Below are positions 28,804 through 36,327 of a DNA stretch of 64,000 nt, piece by piece. The notes below the pieces were generated by a model, which ran no database searches, was not told the origin of the DNA, and worked only from the letters and a program-made list of their open reading frames with translations. The translations under genes were made by a program, and so were the position numbers. Source of the DNA: Paenibacillus campinasensis (GTDB lineage: Bacteria > Bacillota > Bacilli > Paenibacillales > Paenibacillaceae); assembly GCF_002272015.1 (NCBI RefSeq), contig NZ_NPBY01000061.1, positions 38,050-102,049 of the forward strand, read 5' to 3'. Every line of letters starts with the position of its first letter. The stretch's first letter is position 1.

Positions 28804-30623
28804 TGATGAGGGAGATTATCGTAGACAATTTCGCCGGCGGCGGCGGGGCTTCTACAGGGATAGAGTTGGCAACCGGGCGCAGCGTGGACATTGCCATCAA
28901 CCACGATCCCGCAGCGATCGCTATGCACCGAGCTAACCATCCTGAGACGGAGCACTATTGCGAAAGCGTATGGGATGTTGATCCCCGGGAGGCGACACAG
29001 GGGAGGCCGGTCGGCCTGGCGTGGTTTTCTCCGGACTGCAAGCATTTTTCCAAAGCCAAGGGAGGACAGCCGGTAGAAAAGAAAATCCGTGGCCTTGCAT
29101 GGATCATTCTCAAGTGGGCTGGGAGGGTCCGGCCCCGAGTCATAATCCTCGAAAATGTGGAGGAGTTCAAAACGTGGGGACCCGTAAGGAAGGGCCGGCC
29201 GGTAAAAAGCAAAAAAGGCCAGACCTACGGACAATGGAAATCGCAGCTCGAAAGCCTTGGGTACAAGGTTGAGAGCCGAGAACTTCGGGCCTGCGATTAT
29301 GGAGCGCCAACGATTAGAAAGAGGTTATTCGTAGTGGCACGACTCGATGGTCGCCCGATTGTCTGGCCGGAGCCAACACACGGCGCGCCGGACAGTCCAG
29401 AGGTGCTTGCAGGCAAGCGTAAACCGTGGCGGACGGCGGCGGAAATCATTGACTGGTCGATTCCATGCCCGAGTATTTTTGAACGGAAGAAACCTCTGGC
29501 GGAAAATACTATGCGCCGAATCGCCCGGGGGATACAGCGGTTTGTGATAGATAATCCGATGCCTTTTATAGTCCGTGTTAATCACAGCGGTTCAAACCAT
29601 CATTACACGGATTCGATTGACGAACCATTCAAGACAGTCACATCTAAAAACGGCTGGGGAATTGTAACACCGTACATTGCCCGCATTGGGCAGACGGGAT
29701 TCGGCGGAGATCGCCTGCAGTATGAACTTGACGATCCCCTGACGACGGTAACCACCAAAGCGGAGCATTTGCTTGTCAGCCCGACCCTGATCGAGATCGG
29801 ATACGGCGAAGGTCCGGGGCAGGCACCGCGGGCTCCCGGTCTGCAAAAACCACTCGGGACGGTTGTATCCGGCGGCCGTAAACATGCGATGGTAGCAGCG
29901 TTCCTTGCCAAGCATTACGGTGGCAATTACACCGGTCCAGGAAAAGGACTGGACGAACAGCTCTCTACAGTGACCACGGTGGACCACAACGCTCTGGTAA
30001 CAGCGCATATAACCAAGTTCCGAGGTGGAGCCACCGGACACAAAGTGGACGAACCGCTTCACACCATCACAAGCGGAGCAGGAGCGGCCAGACCAGCAGG
30101 AGCCGCACACGCCCTTGGCCTTGTAACTTCCCATCTGGTTAAGCTGCGCGGCACCTGCCAGGACGGGCAGCCGGTTACGGAGCCGCTGCCGACGATCACA
30201 GCCGGCGGGCTGCATGTCGGGGAGGTCCGGGCCTTCCTTCTCAAATACTACGGCAGCGCCGACAACGGCCAGCAGCTGGGTGAGCCGCTCCATACAGTCA
30301 CCACAAAGGACCGCTTCGGCTTGGTAACCATCCATGGCGTTGATTATCAGATCGTCGATATCGGCATGCGGATGCTAGAGCCGCACGAGTTATTTGCGGC
30401 ACAGGGATTCCCAGCAAACTACATCATCGATGTGGACGCTGACGGCAAGAAGTATTCCAAGAGCGCCCAGGTTGCCCGCTGCGGCAACGCCGTGCCGCCA
30501 CCGTTTGCAGAAGCATTGGTTAGGGCGAACCTGCCAGAGCTATGTACCGGGTCCGGAAATGCGTTGACGTTTGAACGGTACAAAGAGGCTGCCGGTTCTG
30601 GGCAGATGGAGTTTTCACTGTGA
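28800..30623 (+). CDS. DNA (cytosine-5) methyltransferase with internal repeats
   Basis: This is a C5-methyltransferase: motif I VDNFAGGGGASTGIE, motif IV with the nucleophile in SPDC (Cys80, so PDC rather than PPC), motif VI ENVEEF (118-123), motif VIII RKRLFVVA, motif IX/X RMLEPHELFAAQGFP and GNAVPPPFAEAL. At 607 residues it is much longer than typical (about 330-420). The extra length is about residues 270-520, seven imperfect repeats of about 35 residues around a D/EPLxTVTT core, where the target-recognition domain should be. It probably protects phage DNA from host restriction. Start ATG 28800 is one of three consecutive ATGs. Confidence 0.92.
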   Translation: MMMREIIVDNFAGGGGASTGIELATGRSVDIAINHDPAAIAMHRANHPETEHYCESVWDVDPREATQGRPVGLAWFSPDCKHFSKAKGGQPVEKKIRGLAWIILKWAGRVRPRVIILENVEEFKTWGPVRKGRPVKSKKGQTYGQWKSQLESLGYKVESRELRACDYGAPTIRKRLFVVARLDGRPIVWPEPTHGAPDSPEVLAGKRKPWRTAAEIIDWSIPCPSIFERKKPLAENTMRRIARGIQRFVIDNPMPFIVRVNHSGSNHHYTDSIDEPFKTVTSKNGWGIVTPYIARIGQTGFGGDRLQYELDDPLTTVTTKAEHLLVSPTLIEIGYGEGPGQAPRAPGLQKPLGTVVSGGRKHAMVAAFLAKHYGGNYTGPGKGLDEQLSTVTTVDHNALVTAHITKFRGGATGHKVDEPLHTITSGAGAARPAGAAHALGLVTSHLVKLRGTCQDGQPVTEPLPTITAGGLHVGEVRAFLLKYYGSADNGQQLGEPLHTVTTKDRFGLVTIHGVDYQIVDIGMRMLEPHELFAAQGFPANYIIDVDADGKKYSKSAQVARCGNAVPPPFAEALVRANLPELCTGSGNALTFERYKEAAGSGQMEFSL

Positions 30624-30666
30624 GGTCAAGGGATGTCGCAGAGTAAATGATTTGGAAGGTGAATTA

Positions 30667-31032
30667 ATGAAACCTGAAAAAGTCGACAAAAAGGAACTTC
30701 ACAAGTTGTTCCTTTCCGGCAAACCGATTAAAGAAATTGCGCTTCAACTGGGCAGCACATCGGGATCCATACGAACGATGATCTATCACGAACGGTTACG
30801 TAATCCACTAGATTGGCCGCAACGTGTTAGTTACTCGGGCAAGCCAGACATGGACCTGTTGATGATGCATGGCTATGAGTGTGGGGAATGCGCTGTAATG
30901 TTTACTGTTGAGGATGATATGGATGTAGACCATTCCATTACAATTTGCCCTATCTGCCAGAGCGAAGATGTGAAAGACAGGGGATACGGTAAATTTGTAG
31001 CGACTTCAGATGTAATGAAGCGCGATGCATAG
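30667..31032 (+). CDS. HTH plus zinc-ribbon hypothetical protein
   Basis: ATG 30667 behind GAAGGTG gives 121 residues. The first 45 contain an HTH-like segment (KELHKLFLSGKPIKEIALQLGSTSGSIRTMIYHERL); the second half has two Cys pairs (ECGECAVMF and ICPICQSED) expected to bind zinc. It resembles small regulators or nucleic-acid binding proteins of phage middle regions, but no family is recognised. Confidence 0.65.
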   Translation: MKPEKVDKKELHKLFLSGKPIKEIALQLGSTSGSIRTMIYHERLRNPLDWPQRVSYSGKPDMDLLMMHGYECGECAVMFTVEDDMDVDHSITICPICQSEDVKDRGYGKFVATSDVMKRDA

Positions 31033-31055
31033 ATAAATGGGGGAGGTAACCGCCT

Positions 31056-31208
31056 ATGAAATGGGAAGGTTTTGAATGTGATGACTGCAAGCAACGTTTT
31101 GCAATCGAGCAGACTCCAGGCGACGAAATTGAAGAACCTTTGTGTCCGAGTTGTGGTGGCCATTATTGTGGTCCGGTAGAAATTGAGATTTGGGAAAATC
31201 GAGATTGA
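31056..31208 (+). CDS. 50-residue zinc-ribbon protein
   Basis: ATG 31056 behind GGGGGAGG gives 50 residues with FECDDCKQRF and LCPSCGGHYCG, a compact four-cysteine ribbon. The gene is too short for many gene finders, but start signal and Cys pattern are convincing. Confidence 0.68.
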   Translation: MKWEGFECDDCKQRFAIEQTPGDEIEEPLCPSCGGHYCGPVEIEIWENRD

Positions 31209-31220
31209 TTGGTGAGTCCG

Positions 31221-31520
31221 ATGAACGATGTTGCTTCTGAAAGAGAGTGGTTGGAATACAGAATCCGTTGTAATGAGTCTTATATTCGCGAGTATGAGAA
31301 ACTGATCGAGTCTGCTGAAAGGCAAATCGAGCAAGAACACCAAGCCAGGGGGAAGGACACGAAGGTCGCTAAAGAACGTATCGAGCATCTGACCAAGAGC
31401 TTTATCCCATGGCAGCAAGACGGAATTCAAGATTCACGGGAGTGTATCGAGAGGTACCGAGCACGGCTCGATGCGCTGAACTTCGTCGAAAAGGACGGCC
31501 AGCTCGAACTTGTTTTTTAA
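31221..31520 (+). CDS. Coiled-coil hypothetical protein
   Basis: From ATG 31221 the 99 residues are almost entirely helical (EREWLEYRIRCNESYIREYEKLIESAERQIEQEHQA...ECIERYRARLDALNFVEKDGQLELVF). GTG 31212 is an alternative start. No family is recognised; such small helical genes are common in phage early regions. Confidence 0.62.
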   Translation: MNDVASEREWLEYRIRCNESYIREYEKLIESAERQIEQEHQARGKDTKVAKERIEHLTKSFIPWQQDGIQDSRECIERYRARLDALNFVEKDGQLELVF

Positions 31521-31570
31521 ATCAAAGGGGAAGGGAGGCCCCTCCCCCGCTAAAAGGAGAGGTGAACGGC

Positions 31571-31894
31571 ATGGATTGGAATAAAATCGTGACTGATTTG
31601 CGTGAGGCCAATGCAGCGGCAACAGCTGCGGCAAGCGCGATTGCTGATGGAGGCAGCGCGAACCTGGACGCAGTATTCCTCAAGCTGCCGCGTCAGCGGG
31701 AAGAAAAGGTGCTGCAAGCCATCAGCGAGGCGGGATTATACTGCCGCGGGAAACGCGAATGGATTGGTTCGGGTTATATGGTCGTGCCAACATGCGGTGG
31801 CCAAGGTGATCGGCGGGCACTGTCCGTCACGGTGATGTGTGACGAGTTGAGGGATCGGGGTTGGAGAGCAATCCCCTTCCGCAAGGTGGATTGA
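31571..31894 (+). CDS. Hypothetical phage protein
   Basis: ATG 31571 behind AAAAGGAGAGG gives 107 residues: a helical start (IVTDLREANAAATAAASAIADGG) and an alpha/beta remainder (KVLQAISEAGLYCRGKREWIGSGYMVVP...SVTVMCDELRDRGWRAIPFRKV). It is not recognised. The tail overlaps no gene but the next starts five bases later. Confidence 0.65.
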   Translation: MDWNKIVTDLREANAAATAAASAIADGGSANLDAVFLKLPRQREEKVLQAISEAGLYCRGKREWIGSGYMVVPTCGGQGDRRALSVTVMCDELRDRGWRAIPFRKVD

Positions 31895-31899
31895 TCGAT

Positions 31900-32301
31900 A
31901 TGGAAGACGACAAAATCATCATCCTTGACACCATTAGGATTGATCGGAACAAACCCCGCAAGTGTACCTGTCAGGGGCAGCGCAAATTCACCGTCGATAC
32001 TGTGAATAGGGAAATCACATGTGGCTGCGGCCGGCCGGTGGATCCGTTTGAGGCAATGGCTGACTTGGCAGCTCACTACGAACGTATCAACCGCCAGCAC
32101 GAAGCAATGAACAAACAGCGAAAGGAATGGATACGGCAAAAACCGCATTCGGTTTTATTCAAACAGCTTGAGCAGTCTTACCGCCGCGGGGCGATGCTTC
32201 CTTTCTGCCCCCGCTGCGGCGATGTGTTCGATTTCACGGAATTGACCAGATTCGGGAGTGCTGATTTTTATACAAAAATGAAAGGTCGGGATAAACAATG
32301 A
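31900..32301 (+). CDS. Zinc-binding hypothetical protein
   Basis: ATG 31900, with AAGGTGG upstream, is chosen over TTG 31861. The 133 residues contain Cys pairs KCTCQGQ and TCGCGRP in the first half and FCPRCGDVFD in the second, with a helical linker between. It resembles small phage proteins carrying two zinc ribbons; function unknown. It overlaps the MazG-like gene by four bases. Confidence 0.65.
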   Translation: MEDDKIIILDTIRIDRNKPRKCTCQGQRKFTVDTVNREITCGCGRPVDPFEAMADLAAHYERINRQHEAMNKQRKEWIRQKPHSVLFKQLEQSYRRGAMLPFCPRCGDVFDFTELTRFGSADFYTKMKGRDKQ

Positions 32302-32678
32302 AATCCATAAACGAATTAGTGCAGGCAGCACATCAAAATGCAAAGGACAAAGGGTGGTGGGACGAACCGCGCAGCTTCGGGGAGATCATCGCGCTGATCC
32401 ACTCGGAGGTGTCGGAGGCGCTGGAGGATCACAGGAACGGCAAGCAGCCAACGGAGGTCTGGTATGAGGCAGATGGATATGAAGGTCCAATCATTCAATC
32501 CGATATGCAAAGATACCCAGAGTGGAAGCCATGTGGCATCCCATCCGAATTTGCCGATGTTGTTATCCGGATATTCGATGCCTGCGGGCGGTACGGTATC
32601 GATCTTGAGAAAGCGATCACCGAGAAGATGGCCTATAACGCGACCCGGCCGCAGCGGCATGGAGGGAAGGTGTTATGA
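32298..32678 (+). CDS. MazG-like nucleotide pyrophosphohydrolase
   Basis: The 126-residue protein has the all-alpha MazG/DUF550-type pattern: helix 1 with INELVQAAHQNAKDKGWW, the metal-binding SEVSEALEDH (ExxE), and the second acidic helix EFADVVIRIFDACGRYGIDLEKAI (ExxD). These enzymes hydrolyse (d)NTPs to monophosphates. In phages they may adjust nucleotide pools or alarmones. ATG 32298 overlaps the previous stop and the gene overlaps the next. Confidence 0.87.
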   Translation: MKSINELVQAAHQNAKDKGWWDEPRSFGEIIALIHSEVSEALEDHRNGKQPTEVWYEADGYEGPIIQSDMQRYPEWKPCGIPSEFADVVIRIFDACGRYGIDLEKAITEKMAYNATRPQRHGGKVL

Positions 32679-33061
32679 GGGGGTACCGGTTCCGTGGCAA
32701 GCGACTGGATAACGGAGAGTGGGTGTTCGGGTTCGGCGCCTTCATATGGGAAGACGATGGAGTCAAAAGAGCAGAGATTTACAGCACGTGTGGGGTCTAT
32801 GATGTTGATCCCGAAACAGTAGGTCAATACACCGGGAAAAAGGACGAAGAAAAGAACGAAATATTTGACGGCGACAAACTTTATGCTCCAGGAAACCTAG
32901 ACGCTGATCTGCAATACGTTGGAACGGTCGAGTGGGATGACAATGACAACAGATGGGAAGTCGCAAGCTTTCATGGTCGCTTTGAATACATCCCTGATGG
33001 GTGCGTTGTTCACGGCAACCGCTGGGACAATCCCGATCTATTGGGGAGTGAGAAGGTATGA
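32675..33061 (+). CDS. YopX family protein (first copy)
   Basis: The 128 residues start MRGYRFRGKRLDNGEWVFGFGAFI and contain VDPETVGQYTGKKDEEKNEIFDGDKL, both diagnostic of the YopX family of small phage proteins named from SPbeta; the fold is beta-rich and the function unknown. It is followed, with a four-base overlap, by a second family member. Confidence 0.9.
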   Translation: MRGYRFRGKRLDNGEWVFGFGAFIWEDDGVKRAEIYSTCGVYDVDPETVGQYTGKKDEEKNEIFDGDKLYAPGNLDADLQYVGTVEWDDNDNRWEVASFHGRFEYIPDGCVVHGNRWDNPDLLGSEKV

Positions 33062-33537
33062 GACAGTACAAATTTCGCGGAAGAAGCATAGAGCCACTTG
33101 TAGGAGAAGATCAGTGGGTATACGGATTCGGTGTTCATGTAGTGGAGTATACCGACGGCAACAAGGAATACTGGTTGTACACCGATAACGGGCCATATCA
33201 GGTCGATCCCGGAACAGTAGGTCAATACACCGAACTTCCTGATCGTAAGGGCAAGGAAATATACGAGAAAGCAACGGTTCTAATCACTGGCACACAAGAA
33301 CTGGATGGTGGTTTATCATTCGAATGGAATGAGAGAGCTGTCGTCCGATGGTCTGAAGAGGAATGCGGATATTACTTGGATGTCATCAACAAACGCGAGG
33401 TCGGATTCTGTCAGGACGGTTTTTTCACCATAGATACTTTCCCACTGCGAAAGTGGGAGGAAGGCGAGTGGGAAATAGAATACGAGGTGTTGGAGGGTAG
33501 AAAGAACCCGGTTCTGCTGGAGGTGCCGCATGGATAA
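33058..33537 (+). CDS. YopX family protein (second copy)
   Basis: The 159 residues share with the previous gene the MRxYxFRG start, WVYGFG, and VDPGTVGQYTELPDRKGKEIYE, but have a longer C-terminal half (AVVRWSEEECGYYLDVINK...). The two are therefore tandem, diverged paralogues (or separately acquired members). Confidence 0.9.
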   Translation: MRQYKFRGRSIEPLVGEDQWVYGFGVHVVEYTDGNKEYWLYTDNGPYQVDPGTVGQYTELPDRKGKEIYEKATVLITGTQELDGGLSFEWNERAVVRWSEEECGYYLDVINKREVGFCQDGFFTIDTFPLRKWEEGEWEIEYEVLEGRKNPVLLEVPHG

Positions 33538-33727
33538 CCAGAACAAGAAGAACTGGCAGGCATACCCTCCAGCGCAGCTGATCGTCGGAGCAATGGGAAT
33601 GTTGGTCGATGACTACGGCATGACTCCGCGAGAAGTGTTTGAGCTGATCGAAGCAATTAAGCGCGACACCTGGCACGGCTTAGCGGAAATGCATGCCGAG
33701 AATAAGAAGGGCGGTCGGGTCCAGTGA
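33530..33727 (+). CDS. Small hypothetical protein
   Basis: ATG 33530 behind GGAGGTG gives 65 residues (NWQAYPPAQLIVGAMGMLVDDYGMTPREVFELIEAIKRDTWHGLAEM). It is helical with no membrane segment and no recognised family. It overlaps both neighbours by a few bases. Confidence 0.62.
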   Translation: MDNQNKKNWQAYPPAQLIVGAMGMLVDDYGMTPREVFELIEAIKRDTWHGLAEMHAENKKGGRVQ

Positions 33728-34080
33728 ACCGCATGATCGTAAAATCTGTGACCCCTCAATTTGATAAAAATCAATTACTCAATGCGATGAAAAGTCTGTT
33801 TGAGCAATATGACATCTGCAAGAGGACTCCAGGGAATCCGGACCGCGATGAGTATGCTTCAGCAGTCGAATCAGCTGTTGAACGATTGTCGGACAAGGAG
33901 AAGGAGCTGATCACTCAACGCTACATGATCGATTACTATCGAAAGGATTACCAAGTATATAGTTTTATCCTCGACCCGCCAATATCCAAAGAGACATACA
34001 TGAAGATACGACATCGAGCCTTTTCGAAGCTGTTCATTATGTTAAGCGAGAAAGGGATTGTACGGGAGGGAGATGTATGA
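33724..34080 (+). CDS. ArpU-family phage transcriptional regulator (first copy)
   Basis: The 118 residues match the ArpU/RinA-like group: FEQYDICKR...ESAVERLSDKEKELITQRYMIDYYRKDYQVYSFILDPPISKETYMKIRHRAFSKLFIML, that is an E-R-L-...-I-R-Y block followed by a sigma-4-like HTH. Such proteins activate late gene (structural and lysis) expression in Firmicute phages. Start is GTG 33724 (or ATG 33733). A second, longer relative lies at 35625. Confidence 0.8.
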   Translation: MNRMIVKSVTPQFDKNQLLNAMKSLFEQYDICKRTPGNPDRDEYASAVESAVERLSDKEKELITQRYMIDYYRKDYQVYSFILDPPISKETYMKIRHRAFSKLFIMLSEKGIVREGDV

Positions 34081-34247
34081 GCTCGATGAAAACCAAAATC
34101 TGGCCTCCGGAGAAGCTTGCCGCCCATCTCAAAGCGATCGGAGCAGACAAGCCACCAGAACCCAGAAACAGTGGATTGAAATATGAGATCACCGCCCCGC
34201 GGAAGGGCTACAGCGGCAAGTATCTCAAGCGAGGTGGGGAGTATTGA
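34077..34247 (+). CDS. Small basic hypothetical protein
   Basis: ATG 34077 overlaps the ArpU-like stop and gives 56 residues (MSSMKTKIWPPEKLAAHLKAIGADKPPEP...GYSGKYLKRGGEY), basic and probably partly disordered. It overlaps the interrupted nuclease gene that follows. No family is recognised. Confidence 0.6.
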   Translation: MSSMKTKIWPPEKLAAHLKAIGADKPPEPRNSGLKYEITAPRKGYSGKYLKRGGEY

Positions 34248-35038
34248 AGGCCGTTAAAATCAGGGCTGACCAAATAAAGCGAGCTCTCTCAAAGCGCCAC
34301 ACAGACGATCTGTTCCTTACAGAGGTCAAAACGGGGGCGACATGGAACAACACAGAGCTGCTGAAATTCGACGCCCTGGCCATGAAGAAGAGTTAGGCTA
34401 ACCCCTGCCTGACTGGATATGAGGTGAAGGTGAGCCGGGGGGACTTTGTTCAGGATCAGAAGTGGCCCGGATACATGGCATACTGCCACAAATTCAGCTT
34501 CGTGTGTCCCAAAGGACTGATCAGCAAGGATGAGCTGCCGGAAGAAGTCGGGCTGGTCTACTACTACCCAGACTCCGGAGCACTCAGATCAGAGCGCTCG
34601 GCCAAGCATCGTATGGTCGAGATCCCGTCAGATATCTATCAATACATCCTGATGTCTCGGACAGAATCGGACAGACATCCCTTCTTCAGCAACAGCCGCG
34701 AAATGCTGGAAGCCTATGTTTCGGACAAAGCGGACAGAAAGGCACTCGGTAGTGAAGTGAGTTCAAAACTCGTTGCCGAGATCCGCGATCTGCGGAAGAA
34801 GGTCAGGGATGTAGATTGGGAGAAAGAACGGTTGAAAAGAGATGCGCAGCTGCTCCAGGAAGTACGAGTGCTTCTGGCTGAGTACGGCATCCGGCTAGGG
34901 GCCTGGAACAATTGGGAAGAAGAGATGCGGCAGAGGCTGTCGGTTGGTGTTAATCCGCAAGTGATCAAGATAATGAACCAGATCACAGCGAGCACTGAGG
35001 AGCTCGCGAGGATGCTGCAGCCTGTCGAAACGAAATGA
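34244..35038 (+). pseudogene. MmcB-like PD-(D/E)xK nuclease interrupted by an in-frame amber codon
   Basis: One frame runs from TTG 34244 to 35038 with a single TAG at 34394-34396. Upstream reads RHTDDLFLTEVKTGATWNNTELLKFDALAMKKS; downstream continues without break ANPCLTGYEVKVSRGDFVQDQKWPGYMAYCHKFSFVCPKGLI. Together they are the MmcB-type DNA repair nuclease fold: Asp43 before the stop, Glu60-x-Lys62 after it. The position of the stop is usually Trp (KKSW) in the family as I recall, so TGG to TAG is the simplest change. The C-terminal part (about 160-265) is coiled coil. Either a recent nonsense mutation, suppressed codon or sequencing error. Confidence 0.8.
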
Positions 35039-35063
35039 AATTATTCCGAGAGGGGAAATATCC

Positions 35064-35552
35064 ATGTCTATTAAAATCAAAGCTTTATTCAACAAACAAA
35101 CCCGCGATAGCAAAAAAGAGAGCATGACCTTCTGGGTCAAGGGTGCGGATGAGGAAAAAGAGGAGCTGCGCGCACTATCCCGCAGCGTGGTTACACTCGA
35201 AATCGAAGAGCTTGGTGGAGTCACCGTCGAAGCCGAATTCAAGAAACTCAACAGGGATGATAAAAAGACCGTACTGGAGTTCGAGGTTAAGGGCGGCACA
35301 TCAGAAGAGAGCAGCAGCGCATTTTATAGCCGTTCCGGTACTGACGTTACCCTTTCAATCTCTAAGGCCAGTCAGTCGGTTGAGGAATTTCGGGAGCACC
35401 AGAAAAAGTATCGGGAAGGCTTGAAGGGCAAGATCAATCTGGACGGAACGGTAGAGGTGGACGATCCAAACCAGCTGACTCTCGATCAAGTAGCTGCAGC
35501 CGAGCAGGACGGGCCGCCGATGCCAGATGATGACGATGATCTGCCGTTTTGA
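35064..35552 (+). CDS. Hypothetical protein with SSB-like acidic C-terminal tip
   Basis: The 162-residue protein starts with a beta-rich domain (IKIKALFNKQTRDSKKESMTFWVKGADEEKEELRALSRSVVTLEIEEL) and a second one (KKTVLEFEVKGG...GTDVTLSISKASQSVEEFREHQKKYREGLKG). It ends PMPDDDDDLPF, nearly identical to the acidic tip of bacterial SSB (DDDLPF / DDDIPF), which docks repair and replication proteins. No ordinary SSB is present in this prophage part. It could be an unrecognised single-strand binding protein or an SSB-tail mimic. GAGAGGGG precedes the ATG. Confidence 0.75.
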   Translation: MSIKIKALFNKQTRDSKKESMTFWVKGADEEKEELRALSRSVVTLEIEELGGVTVEAEFKKLNRDDKKTVLEFEVKGGTSEESSSAFYSRSGTDVTLSISKASQSVEEFREHQKKYREGLKGKINLDGTVEVDDPNQLTLDQVAAAEQDGPPMPDDDDDLPF

Positions 35553-35624
35553 TAGAGTGCAAGGATCAAGACCCCGGCTCCGGCCGGGGAGCATCCCCCT
35601 TGGAAACTGTGAGGTGAGGAGAGA

Positions 35625-36098
35625 GTGGGGCAAATGAGTTTTTTACCAGAGATTGACCGGGAACGGACTCAAGAAGCCGTGGAGGCGATCCTTGAGCGCT
35701 ATCGGATGTATAAATTCCTTTCTTTCGAAGAGCGTGAGGCAAGCACCACCTCGAATATCAGTGATATCCCGAGGAGCTTCACGGGGACGACGAGTGACCA
35801 AACGGCCAGTATCGCTATATACAACGTGGACACCAGGGCGCAGCAGAAGAGCTTCTGTGAACGGGTTGAGCGAGTAGTGAGAAGGATGCCAAGATTGGAA
35901 AGATTCCTTATCGAAGAAAGATATATGACCATAGAGCATGATTACATCACCGACCAGCATGTATATAACCACGTCTTTCAGCCTCCGATCAGCGGGGGAA
36001 AGTACAGCAAGATAAGGTGGAAAGCTTTTTATAAACTGGCTGCGGACTTTGATGTGCTTGTAACGAAGAAGGGACCAGATGATGAAGGGGCAACTTAA
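35625..36098 (+). CDS. ArpU-family phage transcriptional regulator (second copy)
   Basis: The 157 residues end with the same architecture as the protein at 33724: RVERVVRRMPRLERFLIEERYMTIEHDYITDQHVYNHVFQPPISGGKYSKIRWKAFYKLA, typical of ArpU. The N-terminal half includes the family's RYRMYKFLSFEEREAS...SFTG segment. It is expected to turn on late genes. Start is GTG 35625 (GTGAGGAG upstream) or ATG 35634. Being the last regulator before the integrase, it is the more canonical late activator of the pair. Confidence 0.85.
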   Translation: MGQMSFLPEIDRERTQEAVEAILERYRMYKFLSFEEREASTTSNISDIPRSFTGTTSDQTASIAIYNVDTRAQQKSFCERVERVVRRMPRLERFLIEERYMTIEHDYITDQHVYNHVFQPPISGGKYSKIRWKAFYKLAADFDVLVTKKGPDDEGAT

Positions 36099-36138
36099 CC
36101 AAGCCCCTTCTCATAGCATAATAGTGGGTGATGAGATC

Positions 36139-36327
36139 ATGGGGAAATCGTTTAATATTAAGTTCGTTAAGGTGGGGGATGACGACCAGTCCGCGGAAAT
36201 TATCAGGAAAATAACCAAGAGTGAAATAAAAAAGGTGCTGGATAATCACGGAGCGGTGTCGTACAATTTGGATGATGTTTTGTCCAAATATATTACAGGG
36301 GAAATGCGTAATGATCAAAGAGGATAG
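36139..36327 (+). CDS. Small hypothetical protein upstream of the integrase
   Basis: ATG 36139 behind GGTGATGAG gives 62 residues (MGKSFNIKFVKVGDDDQSAEIIRKITKSEIKKVLDNHGAVSYNLDDVLSKYITGE). Its end overlaps the recombinase start by 17 bases, so translation is linked. A recombination directionality factor often lies next to a serine integrase; this protein's size would allow it, but nothing in the sequence proves it. Confidence 0.6.
   Translation: MGKSFNIKFVKVGDDDQSAEIIRKITKSEIKKVLDNHGAVSYNLDDVLSKYITGEMRNDQRG

Noticed and set aside
28800..30623. A complete restriction-modification system around the methyltransferase
   Set aside because: Neighbouring genes are small phage proteins without nuclease motifs, so the methyltransferase appears solitary.
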